A stretch of DNA of 64,000 nucleotides from Toxorhynchites rutilus septentrionalis. Lineage: Eukaryota > Arthropoda > Insecta > Diptera > Culicidae. The DNA is taken from NCBI RefSeq assembly GCF_029784135.1, contig NC_073744.1:31230981-31294980 (forward strand), given 5' to 3'. This document shows positions 20,845 through 34,800 of this stretch, piece after piece. Under the pieces are notes generated by a model. That model saw nothing but the letters and a program-made list of their open reading frames with translations. It searched no databases and was not told the DNA's origin. Both the position numbers and the translations under genes were made by a program. Every line of letters begins with the position of its first letter. The stretch's first letter is position 1.

Positions 20845-21030
20845 GGGTGCTCCCGTGGTCAAGTGGTTATCATCACACATTATTATGCCGGTAGTTCGGG
20901 CTCGATTCTCTTTCTGGTCGGAGGATTCTTAGTCAAATAAATTTCTTCCGACCCGCACTGTGGCCATGCGTATTCTAGAGCTTGCCACTCAGAATACATT
21001 CAAGGCGTGTTATTTGGCATAAGAAATCCC
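20845..21030 (+). mobile_element. Feilai-like tRNA-derived SINE, 3' truncated
   Basis: The head resembles a tRNA: GCTCCCGTGGTCAAGTGGTT (A-box region) and AGTTCGGGCTCGATTCTC (B-box region). The body contains GCGTATTCTAGAGCTTGCCA and CATTCAAGGCGTGTTATTTG, then GGCATAAGAAATC. These blocks recur in reverse at 41412-41990. I recognise the body as that of the Aedes SINE Feilai from memory; the match needs a search. Confidence 0.7.
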
Positions 21031-21954
21031 AACTAATTCATCAGATGTCAATTTGTTCTGCCAATTTCAAGTCGTTCAATAGATGGTTCTGTTTTGAATG
21101 ATTGATCACACCGTATTGAGTTCAAGACCGTTGAGGTATGTACCTCTGACAATTTCTTCTTTATGATGAAGATGAAGATGAAGGTGATATTAGAGAAGAG
21201 AGAATTTGATGGATCGTGGCATAAGATTATTTGACTATTCATTCAGACATTCTTCCCTTGTCCTGTAGGAAAATAATTCGACAAAGAGTGTTTCGTCTGA
21301 GTTTAGGATTATGACAACAAAGGTTGAATAAGAAATATTATATCAGAGTTTAATAAATTATTAGTCCAAAAATTTAAATTTCAGTCATCATTGAGGTAAA
21401 AATTAATTATGTTGTTAAAATTAAACTTCGTTCCGCCCAAAATTTATTTTTCGGTATCACATCCAATCACAGAATTGATCATTCATTGATCTTCTAATCT
21501 ACCCTTTAAAATAATTTTTTATTATAAAATTTCTGTACTTCTATCAAAACTCGACATTACAATATCAAATTATTTTCACACACAATTCTCGTGCAAGATT
21601 TTTCATCCACTTGCAAATAACATGTTTCTCCGTTACATGGAATGAATTTTTGATACAGAAAATATGATAGAATGAAGACATCCCTAGATCGGACAATTCC
21701 TTTCTCGAGTTTCGCTCTCATCAACACATTCGGCGATCCATTTTTATTTATATAGATAGAAGACGATATAGGAGTGGATTTTATCACATTAAAATCCATT
21801 TCCACTTTCGAACGAAGATCAATTTCGTTACCGCAAACATCAAATGGACTAACAACGCTTATCAATTTGTATTTGTAGATTACATGCGAATTGTATTTCC
21901 CATTTTTCTTCAGTTTTCCGAAAATTTTCAATTGTCATGTTTGGTTGAAATATG
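21031..21954. other. No gene seen; weak family R fragment
   Basis: The minus-strand frame at 21557-21931 overlaps a weak piece of family R (about 21530-21640, plus orientation) and has no domain. The rest is AT-rich. Confidence 0.35.
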
Positions 21955-22460
21955 TGCATTTTTATGGAACCCCCTCTCCTTTCCAAAGCAGGAAGAGGTG
22001 TCATTCCATCATAGTGATTAGATTCACGAGTTATGCAGAAGTTTATGTTTCATTTGTACGGCAGCCCCCATGCCCTTAGAGAGAGGGTAGGTGTGTCGAA
22101 CCACCATAGAAACGTTTCGTGCCCCCTAAAACCTCCACACCTCGACCTCGAGTTATGCAGAAATTTGTATTTCATTCGCATGGGACCCCCCCCCCCCCCT
22201 TTAGAGAAGGGGAGGAATGTCGAACTACCACAGAAACCTTTATCGATCCGTAAAACCTCTATATGATAAATTTGATTCCATTTGTTTGATTAGTTCTCGA
22301 GTTATTCAGCACCCTCCCCCCTCTTTAGAGAGGGGAAAGGAGTGCCAAACCACCATAAAAACATTTATTGCTCCCTAAAACCTCCATTGCCAAATTTGGT
22401 TCCATTTGCTTGATTAGTTCTCGACTTATGCAGAAATTTGTGTTTCATTTCTGTGAGTTC
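21955..22460. repeat. Three diverged tandem units of about 150 bp with a poly(C) tract
   Basis: The words GAGTTATGCAGAAATTTGT, TTTAGAGAGGGG and CCACCATAAAAACATTTATT recur in the same order about every 150 bp, with CTCCCTAAAACCTCCA between units. One unit has 14 consecutive C at 22186-22199. The frames across it are by-products of the repeat. Confidence 0.7.
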
Positions 22461-22550
22461 ACGGTGGGTAGACAATAAACCTTCCATTAATGGTGTAACT
22501 TCTTTTTTGCATCAGAAATCAAGTTTTCGTTTCACTTTATATGGACATAA

Positions 22551-22987
22551 GGCTAGGCGCAAATTGAGACGCGTATGGCGCGATGTAGCGCCTGTCTTTG
22601 TGGCTAATGGAAACAGATGGAACGGCGCATATTGGTCAGATGACGCGAGATGGAGGAGCGCTCGTGAGACACGACTCGCTCGACGCTGTGGCTGAGCCAC
22701 AGTTTCTCGTGCTGCTCATGCTGGTTGTGTTGGTTGTGTTGGTGAACAATCATAAAGCGCCGTGAGTCTGATACTGTATGGTTGTACCGGTCGGAAGGTT
22801 GTGTTAGTAAATAAATATATCGCACAACTCTGTGTGAATCAGACATTGTATGCGAGTGGCACGTCATTTACACTAAACTGCGACTCAATATGCGCTCCAC
22901 CACGCTACGTTTGTGGCACGAATGAGTCGTGTTGATAGTCTCGTGTTCGCTTACGAGCGCTATACGCTTCACAATTTGCGCCTAGCC
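22551..22987. mobile_element. MITE with GGCTAGGCGCAAATTG ends and TAA duplication
   Basis: The ends GGCTAGGCGCAAATTG and CAATTTGCGCCTAGCC are exact inverted repeats. TAA lies at 22548-22550 and 22988-22990. The inside has inverted GCGCGATGTAGCGC-type and CAACACAACCAGCAT-type sequence but no frame. It is a PIF/Harbinger-type MITE of 437 bp. Confidence 0.85.
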
Positions 22988-23264
22988 TAAAAGTAAGATT
23001 GCGTACGCGGGTAAAGAGATTCGTGTCAGGGGGAAGTAGAAGTGTGGATTGAAGTTAGTTGAATGAAGAGGCAGATTAGTATTCATTAGTCACGTCGATT
23101 AGAAAAAGTATTGACTAGAATAGTTCATCAGTCATCCTCACTCTCAACGCTCGTCAATTTATTTTCCAGTCAATTCACTTCTGTTGACGGCGAATGCCGG
23201 AGTAGTCCTAGTCGAAGCGAAGCTACAGAGAGGAGAGTCGATCTTCATTTTTCATCTTCAAAGA

Positions 23265-23440
23265 TTTCGGGCCCTGATTAATAGTACCATTTACCGATGC
23301 AGCAGGCCGTAATGTGAGCGGTAAGAGACGGGGATTACCGTTACATGATGATTGTTGGACGTTGGACGTAGTAGCTAGAGTAACACAGATGGTCAGATGG
23401 ACATTCTGTGTCTTATGTTTAATGGGAAATTGACTGTGCA
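23265..23440 (-). mobile_element. SINE family S2, fragment
   Basis: Read in reverse it contains ACAATCATCATGTAACGGTA, the GCTCACATTACGGCCTGCTG block and a CATCGGTAAATGG stretch. The same order of blocks is at 40190-40310. The tRNA-like head seen in the 40-kb copy is absent here. Confidence 0.55.
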
Positions 23441-25114
23441 TTTTAGTTGCACTTAATTATTCCGATGCGTTGTTTGGATTGCCGTCAGCGTTTCAGTACG
23501 TTTTGCTCTGGCGGAAGCAGCGGAATTATTGTTTAGTGTGGAGGGAAAACATAATTTTCTCTTTAACTGGACTGGAAAATTGAAATAAACTTCAAAACCT
23601 CAAGGTAAGTTCAATGAAATGCGCTATATAAAAATGCCAATTAGAATAAACAATGAATAAGCTATCAAACTTTGTTCAAAAGTAAGTTATGAATTTTAGT
23701 TTCCTTCGATACGATTGTGAAGACATTTGAAGACATTTTTTCGTACCATGTGACGACATTTGAAAAAATTACCTGGCATCCATGACCTCACATTCAAAGT
23801 CGCCGAGATGGAGGATAGAAGTTGGAAAGATTTACGGGTTCTGGTTGTGTCAAACTTTGATTGTATTAGTAATCGGGAAGATAGAAAGTTCACATATCAG
23901 GCATACCAGTCAGTTACTCAAATAGTACAGAATTAAATGTGACAACAAATAACGTTGAAAAGAATATACAGAAACTAATTACATATTTGCAAAAAAATAT
24001 TTTTTGCACAACATTCATCATTTGAGAAAAACAGAACATGTCACGAACTAGAATGTTTCATTTTTTTTGCTATATTACTTCTAATATCAGAAGTAGTATT
24101 CTTTTTCAACTAGCAATAATCGCACCTCGGATGTACCTCATTGGTTACGATATCGCCACTGCGCAAAACTAAATTGGTATTCTAATGTCTATTATTTTTG
24201 GATGTTGGAGAAGCTTCATGGAAGTTTATCTCTTGTCAGCAATTGCAATTACTTTTTTCACAGTTGAACACTTCATTCGTCTTAAACTTGAACGCAACCG
24301 TAAAACTTTTCGTCTCAATTTGGGTCATACGGAATCAATAAAAAAATTTTTCAAGTGCATTTTACAAGAAAAAAAACTTGCAACCTATTTTCCTATACAC
24401 TGTCAAATGTTTGTCCGCTTGAGGAACAAACGATTTTGTGACTCGGACTTGGTTCATTTACGTTTTTGGTCGAAATATGGAGATTCTTTGTCGGTTTCAA
24501 TAGTTATTCTTTTAAGTTTAGAACACCTTTATAATAATGAAATTTCCGTTTCTGCTAAAATGTCAGTTGTGAACTTATAGTATTGAACGCTAACATTAAT
24601 TTAAGAGAAAAAATTGGTTCGATCATTTTATCCGATTAATTATACTTTTGGTAACAATACTTTTCCTATGTATTGGACTATTATAAGTAAAATAACATAC
24701 ATAAACAAAATCTGTGACGTCACAGATTTTAGAATCTTCCCACCTTACATTTCGGTATTGGGCACCTTACGCAATCAAAATTATTGACAATAATTGTCTT
24801 CAATATCATAACAGCCAGGCTTTCCGATTCGATCTAACCTCAATCAATATTTTCCAACCTTACACGCAAGACGGATCTATGGTACTAGGTGAGGCCGTTT
24901 CGTCACTAAGATATATTAAAGTATATGTATATTAAAACAGTATGGAAGAAAGCAGAAGGGGAATTTTTTGCTTGAAGCGCGAAAGAGACAGACTGATCAC
25001 GAGCGAGCTTGGGCACAAACACAGTAGATTTCCAAGATGGCTGCAGAGTGGTTTTTACACATTGACCCACCTTAGGATCTACTTCTAGGTGCCTTGCTAA
25101 CACGTTCAATCAAT
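23441..25114. other. No recognisable gene; one unassigned 131-codon frame
   Basis: The plus frame at 24185-24580 starts MSIIFGCWRSFMEVYLLSAI with a hydrophobic start, then basic stretches. It has AT-driven codon use and no family I can name; it may be chance. The rest shows no repeats shared within the window apart from short AT-rich words. Confidence 0.3.
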
Positions 25115-25480
25115 ATCGTCATTAACCCGGGGCAACGAAAGTATCCGCGATGTCTTGTGGCGACATACGGGTTTGGGATCCAAACCCATCATCAGATTTG
25201 AAGGTACAAAGGCAATTTTAAATTGATAAAATTTGAATGAAAATTTCAATTTGGCATTACTTAATTTTGTGAAGCACGTAGTTCTGACTTCAACTTAACC
25301 TATTTCCTCTGAATTTTCCGATATTCCTACTAAAGCTTATTATTATAATATGAATTCAATTTCAGACACAATTTTGATATAGAACATTCTCACCGCTTGC
25401 AGAAATAATAGTGATTTGCATTCACATAGTCGTGATTCTACTGTACCTTAAATTAACACGTGATGTTTTTTCCGACTACG
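25115..25480 (+). repeat. Repeat family R copy
   Basis: It contains GTATCCGCGATGTCTTGTGG, CGACATACGGGTTTGGGATC, AATTTGAATGAAAATTTC and CTTATTATTATAATATGAAT. These blocks match the copy at 47810-48170 in order and spacing. Confidence 0.7.
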
Positions 25481-25489
25481 ATTTTCCCT

Positions 25490-26995
25490 TCTCATTCTCC
25501 AAATTTCATAGTGGAATGTGAAGAAACACACAACATAGACTAAAGTGGCTGCCCCGCATGCTAGCGCAAAAAATAACCGAGTTTAACATTAGAAAAAAAA
25601 AACTCTTAAAACTTCTCCTCGTTTCATCCACTCTCTCACCATCCCATTATAAGTTTACTTTGAGGTTTTGATTTGTATTGGGAAAAGTACCGTATTTTGC
25701 TATTAATAGTATCAGTTTTCCCAACCAAAAGCTTTCATTTATGACGTCTTAGCTTTGACGAACAGCAGGGATCGCAAAGCAATTCATAGCAAGTGTTTTT
25801 TTCTGTTGCAAATATTACGTGTTTTGCTACTTTTTTTTAAAAAAAAGTCAATAATACGTAAGATAGAGAAGTTAGTGAACCATTAACGTTAATGATTTTC
25901 GGAATTAGTACCCTGAATATGTTGTTTCTGTGCAGCTTTTTGAAACTGGTCTTTATACTGCGGCTTGATTGCGACATAATATATATAAAATATTTTCATT
26001 TTCGAACAACTCTATGGCTCGATGAGTAGCACCCAGATGCGTGAGCGTTCCGTCATCGATGTCTCGAGTCCAACTCGAATTATCATTTTATCGATTCCCG
26101 AGGAATGTGACCATTCGAAAGAAATGGTTTCGATTCTTCGAACAAGACCTAAACAGCAATACTAAAAACATGTACATTTTTTTGTGAATATCGATGGCTT
26201 GGAAGTACAAAATCGTCGAAAACTGCTACCTGATAGCTTAATTCAAGCACTGCGGCAGGAGGTATCAAAGAGCTACAGAGAGCTTCAGGAAGCTAAAATC
26301 CGAATTGCCGAACCACAATTCCCCTATGTTTTGATTAGGGTTTGAGTCTAAATAGATTATCTTCACGCTGAAATGAATAAATATATACATTAAGCTAAAA
26401 TATATAAAGTCATTTAGACAAATTTATTATGCCGCTCCATGATACTTGCAAAGCTAATACGTCACAGCCTCCCTGTTACTGATGCACTAGTCAGTCCAGA
26501 CCAAGGCGTCTCTATATGTACCAGGTGAAACAATTATATGAAATGCACTTTCAGCCATATTGGAATTGCTGTCGGTTTTGTTTACAAACAGCTTCAGAAC
26601 GCTACCGGCAGTTCTCTACAAACTGCTACGACGCTTATTCGAACGATGGCTACTATGTTCGGCTTTCGCGAATTTATGTGAAAAAGAAGAAATGATTTTG
26701 TAGAATTTCATTCTCAATTCCACTACTCTCGCATGTAAAAATGCAAAAATGACGTATCCTAGCAATAACAAAACGAACAACCCCCGCTCCACAAACCGTA
26801 ATACCCTTCTTTTTAAAGTGATGATGTTGCTTCACCAGTTATACATTGATATAGCGCCTTGGTCCAGACTACCTTGCCATATATGTACCCTGATGAAATT
26901 CGGATTTCTGCGTCGTCGGCTGTGTCCAGCTGTCATTATGCCATCAAATGTCATCATATTGACAATAAAATTGACCGTGTAAGGTCCGCTTAACA
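25490..26995 (+). mobile_element. TTAA-ended DNA element (partner of the one at 63.5 kb)
   Basis: The right end reads TTGACCGTGTAAGGTCCGC followed by TTAA. Blocks at 25500-25760 and 26880-26990 match, in reverse order and orientation, 63720-63965 and 63473-63570. The segment between has no similarity and probably holds further insertions or deleted core. No transposase frame is seen. It abuts the first remaining exon of locus C and appears to have removed that gene's 5' end. Confidence 0.6.
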
Positions 26996-27080
26996 CTGAT
27001 GGAACATGATGGAAAAACTATATTCGTTGATGTAAACAAGCGTTGAAAAGCGAGTAAACGGACAGGCATCTTTTAGCGAA

Positions 27081-28585
<1,505 letters not shown>

Positions 28586-28923
28586 CTAGTCGTGGGGAAA
28601 AATCTTTGCCACCGAAAGCTATTGGCAAATAATCCAAAAGTGGCAAATGTATTTGCATTTCGAGCGAGCGATTAACGCGCGCCTTATTAGTTGCTAATTA
28701 TTGATACTGAGGTTGGTCATGGGTAGACACAGAATTTCACAGAATTCACAGAACAAATGTATTGTAAAATGGGAATGCTTCCAATTTTCGTAAATTTAAA
28801 CCATTTTATATCAAGCGAGTCTCAGAAAATTTTCAGTTTGATTGGTATCTAAATCTTTCATTGTTAAAGTCTGCGATTAAATGGAATTTCTACACAACTA
28901 TTGAACACTGAAATTTTTTCTTA
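28586..28923. other. 3' flank of locus C; no gene seen
   Basis: It starts with sequence (CACCGAAAGCTATTGGCAAATAA) resembling the 3' flank of locus D at 39740 (CACCAAAAACGGTTGGCAAATAG), so it is probably the shared 3' UTR. The rest is AT-rich. Confidence 0.5.
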
Positions 28924-29040
28924 TGCACTGCGTTTCATAACTATAGAATCACTCCATTTTTCTGAGTTTTCAGACATTTGTGAGAAGTCGGTTGAATCGA
29001 AGTAAATAGTGTAGGATATAATAACTGTCTTCATTTATAA

Positions 29041-29653
29041 TGGCGGGTTTACATTAGGAAGATCTATAGCTATAGAAGGATTTATTCACGTGAAAATAGA
29101 TGTAAACGGGTGAGAATAAATATGATACACTTATTCGAGGTATATATAACTACAATAAATTCAGCATATGTAAACGCTGGTGAATTTCTCACCGCAGTTC
29201 TACTTCAGGTGAATAAATTCACCGAAAAAGAGATAGAGGACTCATTCTATCTTTCTTGCACTCGTATTCATAGGCAATTGAATGTGTTTGCTGTCAGCAG
29301 ATGTAAACAACGCTCATTTTTAAATCAGTTTATATTAATTTGCTCCTGCTCCTGGTTAATTTATTGTCATGACTGATAAGAGTGAGCAGAAAGAATTGAT
29401 TAGAATTGAAATAAATTAACTGATCCAAAATTGCATTTCACTGCTGATTATTCAAGTGGTAGAAAGATGCACAATTAAGAATAAATATATGCATATGTAA
29501 ACGGGTTGTACATTTATCATAACTTGAAATTGTATAAAGGAATTCATGAATATATCCATTATATAAATTCACGCTAGTGTAAACGGTTGATGCGATTTCT
29601 ATAAACCTCATCATATTTTTTCACATGAGTATATCCCTAGTCTAAATTTACCG
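29041..29653. mobile_element. MITE family M1, long copy nested in an inverted-repeat arm
   Basis: It begins TGGCGGGTTTACATTAGGAA and ends ATCCCTAGTCTAAATTTACCG. It is about twice the length of copies 1 and 2 because of about 290 extra bp in the middle. The right arm of the host element has the uninterrupted sequence, which fixes the insertion point. Confidence 0.8.
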
Positions 29654-30212
29654 TAAGGCTGGTTATTTCAACTTTATTGTTGTGTTCAGGCGCGAAACAT
29701 TCAAAAAACTAATATTCCAGTGTTTCATAACTATAGAATTAGATGATAAAACTTTCACTCCTATACAAAATTAACGTCAATTTCACATGAATTACAATAA
29801 GTTTCTAATTCGTAGGGCATCCTTAGTTCCCAATCAACTCAAAGAACGCATTCGGGGTGGTTTCGACCAAGCTGCGCCATGTTGTAGTGCGTATCTCGTT
29901 CTACGCAGAGGATACTGCTCGTTTAAGCTATTTGAATCATTCATACTACTTGTAAGCTGCATCTACTATTTGTACGATGACTCCTCATAAATTCTTGGTA
30001 GGGTTTTGATCTGGTAAACAAGCTGACCAGTTCAGTATCTGAAGCCCCTATTCAATTAACCATGCCATGACGTTCCGGATTTGATGAGTTGTTGCCAAAT
30101 TACCCAATTATCACATTGTTTTTGATGCAGAAACAGCAGTAAATGATTCTGAAATACTTCGTTGCACTCCTGACTGTTCATTCGTGTTGATGGTAAGCTA
30201 TCTAAACCAGGC

Positions 30213-30563
30213 CTAAACCAGAAGTGAAATAAATAGGGTTACCATCTGGCCGGAGTTGAAAATCAGGACACCTGTCACAGTTACGATTAAGACCAAACCA
30301 TTATGATTCTTTGAGTTAGAAATAAATTTGAAATTTATTTGTTTAACATATTTCTTGGGCGATCCATGCGGTGAAAATACTCCGGACGTGATGGCTTCTG
30401 TCTTTTTACAAGCACAGGAGATTGTTTTGGCGGTCTCAGAGTCATCAAACATCAAGTGCAATAGTACCGAAGTACAAGCCACGGATATAAAATACAAGAG
30501 CTCCTTGTGCAACCCAAATTTCTGCACCACATAGTTCAACATGGATTTGGAAGTGAATGCCAA
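30213..30563 (-). pseudogene. BED/hAT-like transposase fragment
   Basis: The minus-strand frame contains VVQKFGLHKELLYFISVACT and LMFDDSETAKTISCACKKTE followed by AITSGVFSPH. From memory this resembles the segment DSEIAKKFxCARTKTEAIxxxVLAPH of BED-finger hAT-type transposase proteins. The next upstream frame (30536-30823) may be the same protein shifted. AATCAGGACA words flank it (30260, 31010-31085), as they do the 7.04-7.83 kb element. Dead, and the assignment is from memory only. Confidence 0.5.
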
Positions 30564-31904
30564 TCGAGTATTCTTGCAATTTTTCGATGTTGGGATATGC
30601 TTTTCCTAATCAAATTTTTTATTTCAAAAAATCTGTTTCTATCAAAATGCCTAAATCTGAATACCGCTATGAGCCATCGACACTTATGAATCCCATATGC
30701 AGCGTTGGCTTCATAATCCTTAAGTTCTTTTGTAAAAAATACTTCTGACGCAATTCGTCGGTCAAATGACACTTTCGTTTGGACATTTGAAAAAAAAAAA
30801 CTTGGAATAACGAGCCAAAACACAAAAACATCACCGTGACCAGTGAAACAAAATCTCTAAATGAAAATAGTTGAAAGATCTCGTGGAAGATCCAACTGCT
30901 ACTCTGTATATGCTCCCAAAACTTTAGTCTTCAATCAAAAAGGTTTTACTAAAAACATAATACACTGAGAATAATTCTGATTCTGCAACAAAATTTAATT
31001 TCTCATAAAAATCAGGACAAAGGCTAGATTGTGAAAAACGCCCCAAATAGATCTTAAAATCAGGACATGTCCTGCTAAATCAGAACAGATGATCAGCAAA
31101 GAAGTACTTCAGAATCATTGACTTCTGTTTTTGCATCAAAAACGCCGTGATAATTGGATAATTTGGCATTAATTCATAAAATCCGGAAAGTCATTGCATG
31201 GTTTAATGAATAGGGGCTTCAGATTCTGAACTGATCAGCTTGTTTACCAGATCAAAACCATATCAAGACCTTATGAGGAGTGATCGTACAGCTTACAAGC
31301 AATATGAGTGATTTGAAGAGCTTAAACAAGCAGTACCCGCTGCGTAGAACGAGATACACACTACAACATCTCACAGCTTGGTCGAAACCACTCCGAATGG
31401 GTTATTTGAACTGATTGAGAACTAAAGATAACCTACCAATTAGAAATTTATTGTAATTCATGTGAAATCGACGTTGATTTTGTAAGAGAGTGAGAGTTTT
31501 TTCATCTGGTTTTATAGTTATGAAAAACTGGAATTTTAGTTTTTCGAATGTTTCGCGACTGGACACAACAATAAAGTTCAAATAGCCATGAAGACAGTTA
31601 TTATACAGACAAATGGAGTGCTTCTATAGTTGTGAAACGCAGTGTAGCATTTAAGAATAAATGTATTAAGTAGTTTAACTGGGAAATTAAGTTATGATTG
31701 TTTTTATGATAAAACAGAATTATCTTTAATTTAGAAAGCTCGAACTAATTCATAATGCCATTTGTAATTATTATCAAAAAACAAATGTCTTGTGGTAGTT
31801 ATTAATAAATGATTAACAATACTATCATAATTTCACACAGCAATTAATCATCAAAATCCGATTGCAGCTAGTAACAGCTGAACGACAAAACATAGACCTT
31901 ACAA

Positions 31905-32275
31905 CATCGAGATTCTTGAGTTTGAGTGATTTTTGAGAGGCTTTAACTTTTTGGAAAATGAAGATGGGATGTACATTATTTTGAAAGTTTGTGGTTTTCG
32001 AACATTCTACGCTCATGTTTCTATTTTCTGTGTGTAGGTGTACTAGACAAAAATAATGAGAAGAAATAAAAAATCGATTTGCTCCTGTTTTACGAAAGCT
32101 TTTTTTTTTTTGCTAAGTCAACCAAGTCAACAATCCAATCGACCTACACTTACACACAGCAAGACAAAAATACGAGCGTAAAGTATACAATGATGTGCGT
32201 TCCATCTCTCTACGCTGATCACGAAGTTATAGCCTTTCAAAAATCACTCAAAAGCCTCAATGATGCAAGGTGTCC
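31905..32275. mobile_element. Small foldback element
   Basis: GAGTGATTTTTGAGAGGCTT at about 31924 and the inverse AGCCTTTCAAAAATCACTCA at about 32231 lie in inverted arms of about 140 bp. Diverged arm pieces include CTGTGTGTAGGTGTACTAG and CTACACTTACACACAGCA. There is no frame. Boundaries are approximate. Confidence 0.55.
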
Positions 32276-32922
32276 CAATAATTTTTTTGGTCGAGTATCA
32301 ATGTGTATCATATGTTCTGTATTTTTATAACTAAACTCTTCGTTCACCCTGAGTACTCAGTATTTATACTTTTGGGCTGTGTACGTTGTTCTGGATTAAA
32401 AAAAATACACTGCTTAAGGCTCGATTCATAAAGAATCCAGAATCACAAAACCCGTTGTATCTAAGGATTGATTAAAGGTACAAGATTTTTTTTTATATCA
32501 AAATGCAGATAATTGATTGTTCTTATCAGAAAAGGTATTGAGAACAAAAATCCGTTAAAGTTTTGATGAATTTTCGTACTTTTGTTCCCTCTATCAATGG
32601 ACTCCCTGTTGGTCAACTTCAGCGGCAATTTTATTTAATACTTTGACGACCATGGTATTTTGGCCAAAATGTTTGTAAAAATCTGAAGGATCCAATGGTT
32701 GATTCTTATACTAGATGGTGCCAGGAACCCATCTAGTTTAAAATTTCATCCCCATCCACCATATAAGGGTAAAAACTACCCGTGTGTAGTACTGCACACG
32801 CGGCCCCAACTCAAGATAAACGAGTAAAATATCGATAATTTCTTTTCTTTTTAATTTTCGAAATTACATTTTTTGTAACATTATTTCAAACACGTAAAAT
32901 GTCTTCTATTAAAACAATCCAG
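32276..32922. other. No gene seen
   Basis: AT-rich. CCTGAGTACTCAGTATTTAT at about 32350 recurs in reverse at about 36775, inside the next element, so part of this may be older repeat. Confidence 0.35.
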
Positions 32923-33059
32923 AGGGGCTGTCCACATACCACGTGGACAGAAAAAGCTTTATTTTAGACACCCCCCTCCCCGTCCCAAGCGTGGACATTC
33001 CTTATATCCCTCCCCCTGTTGTCCACGTGGACATTCCTCCGGTTTTGAGGAAAATCAAG

Positions 33060-34200
33060 AAATTCAACTTTTTTCGCTTAAATTTCATTTCAAGTTTTTT
33101 TTTCTATTTTTTATTCCATATGTTTATTGATAAAAAATTATAGCCTTACCATTGGTAACGATTTGTCTTGAAATCTTTGTTTTTTTCAACATTGTCCGGG
33201 AGCTCATTATTTCCTTCCGAATTCCATTTACGTTATCTCCATATCCATTTTAAAATATCGATTGTGAGCTTATTCTCGAGTATTTTTATTAAAGCTGGCT
33301 GGCTGTTTGAGTTTTCAAAAAATCAGACAATAAAATCAAGCACTTTGTTTGAAAACATAATTTTATCGTCTAAACATCAATGACTTTCGCTTTTACAGGT
33401 TCGGTAGTGCCTGATGGCTATAATGAACCTAGTAAAAACAAAACATCTGCAGTATCATCGTGATCGATGATTCCGTTGACCTACAACCCTTAATTGTTAA
33501 ATCATGCTAAATATTGTCCTGAAAAATTCGTACCGTTCAGCTGCTAGCAGTACTTGTTGGAATTCATCGAAACTAGTTGCTTGGTAAAAGCTCACGATAC
33601 AGATTTTCTTCCAGTCCTACCAGACCCAGCCATAACTTTCTTCAAGCCAAAACCTGCTTCGGGGTTCCATTCACTTGCTAAGATTTTTTTCAACTCAACA
33701 TTCTTGTGAATGATTTGCCCTTTACAATTCGCTACAAATATGTATTTTCGTCGCGTTTATGAAACGAATCGCAGATTGAGATAAGTCCCTTCAAGTGTTT
33801 TTCGGTAAAATAAACCCTTATTCCGGAATCCGGTCGGATTTGAAATTAGCACAATGTTGTGTTCTTTAAGACGGTATTCTAGTTAGAAATTTAAAAAACA
33901 ATTATTTTTTGACGTAGGAATACGTCTTTCGGGAACATATTGGGGTACAAATTGAAAAACGAATATCGATCGCATCGTGAAAAATGTCCAATTTCAAACG
34001 CTTATTGCTCAGTCATTTCATGACGGATTGAAGAGATTTTTACATCAAAACATTGCGGCACTCTATAACAATTTTCCACCTTGAATAAAATAATATATAT
34101 CATGTAATTAACTATCGAACAATTGAAAAATCTCAACCCCTATCCAAACGGTACTGATTAGTCGAAATTGACGTCATTTCTTTTTTGCCTGCTTCGGTTC
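33060..34200. other. Interior of the TIR element; no gene seen
   Basis: Several short frames on both strands have no motifs. One plus-strand frame at 33168-33383 is hydrophobic by AT bias only. Confidence 0.3.
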
Positions 34201-34223
34201 TTTCGTTCCCCGATAAGTCAAAT

Positions 34224-34800
34224 ATTTGCATGGTGAGCGAGTGGGGAGCGCCAATTTCTCACATACCAACTGATATAAAAGGACGGTAGCATTTTTGGAT
34301 CTCATTCTCGTTCAGCGCTCAGATCGGCAAACATCTGGGCTTCTAGTGTGCAGTGTTCTACAAATCAACCAACACCATACGGTGCGGCAAAGGAGAGGAA
34401 GCCATCGGCAACCAGCGATGGATGCGGTGCGGCAAAGGGAGCAAAGAAGAGGAAGCAGCGGAGAGCATCGAATTAAATCTAGTATGCATTGCTGGTGCGC
34501 TCCTCTTCACATCAACAATTGGATGCGGCAAAGGAGGCAGAGGAGCGAAGTGCATCGCATCGTATCACACCCGCTATCCGTCGTTTAGCTCGTCGTGGTG
34601 GTGCCAATCAAACCCTCGCAAATTGACACACAGAAGCCGATGGCGCCAAAGTCAAGGAAAGCATCAGCGAATCCGTAAAAGCTACCGCTCCCAGAACTAA
34701 ACTGCTACATCCGACTGAAACGCAGCAGATTCCGTACAACCCATTAAACCATTCCAGTCCTTCTCAGGACTATCAATTTGTTTTGAAACAAAAGAGTTTA
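34224..34800 (+). pseudogene. Histone H4-like pseudogene with promoter and 3' stem-loop remains
   Basis: The promoter parts are an octamer ATTTGCAT at 34224-34231 and TATAAAA at 34274-34280, followed by TCATTCTCGTTCAG. The words GGTGCGGCAAAGGAG, GGTGCGGCAAAGGG and GATGCGGCAAAGGAGG resemble the start of H4 (GRGKGG) repeated three times. At 34563-34604 the frame reads ITPAIRRLARRGG, a near-exact piece of histone H4 (ITKPAIRRLARRGG). At 34756-34771 AGTCCTTCTCAGGACT forms the 6-bp stem and 4-nt loop of replication-dependent histone mRNAs, followed by a purine-rich AAACAAAAGAG element. Coding is scrambled and lacks an ATG. A second, reversed stem-loop (AGCCCTGAGAAGGGCC) is at 35248-35263. Confidence 0.7.

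Larger units (their letters stand above)
28924..31643. mobile_element. Long-arm inverted-repeat DNA element (CACTGCGTTTCATAACTATAG ends)
   Basis: The left arm starts CACTGCGTTTCATAACTATA and the right end reads CTATAGTTGTGAAACGCAGTG followed by TA. The arms are inverted copies over roughly 550-620 bp. For example, GTGTATCTCGTTCTACGCAG and CTGGTAAACAAGCTGA occur in both. The left arm is interrupted by an M1 MITE. The centre (about 30.17-31.10 kb) is unrelated to the arms and contains a decayed transposase-like frame. The ends and TA resemble Tc1/mariner elements. The long arms could fold into one very large hairpin. Confidence 0.75.

Noticed and set aside
20845..20935. Possible tRNA gene
   Set aside because: A- and B-box regions are present but the acceptor stem does not pair, and the sequence continues into a SINE body that recurs at 41.4-41.9 kb.
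24185..24580. 131-codon open frame as a membrane protein
   Set aside because: Hydrophobic residues follow from AT-rich codons; there is no promoter, splice site, poly(A) signal or family motif.
25985..26095. Possible tRNA-like SINE head (GGCTCGATGAGTAGCACCCA)
   Set aside because: The B-box match is poor and no second copy exists in the window.
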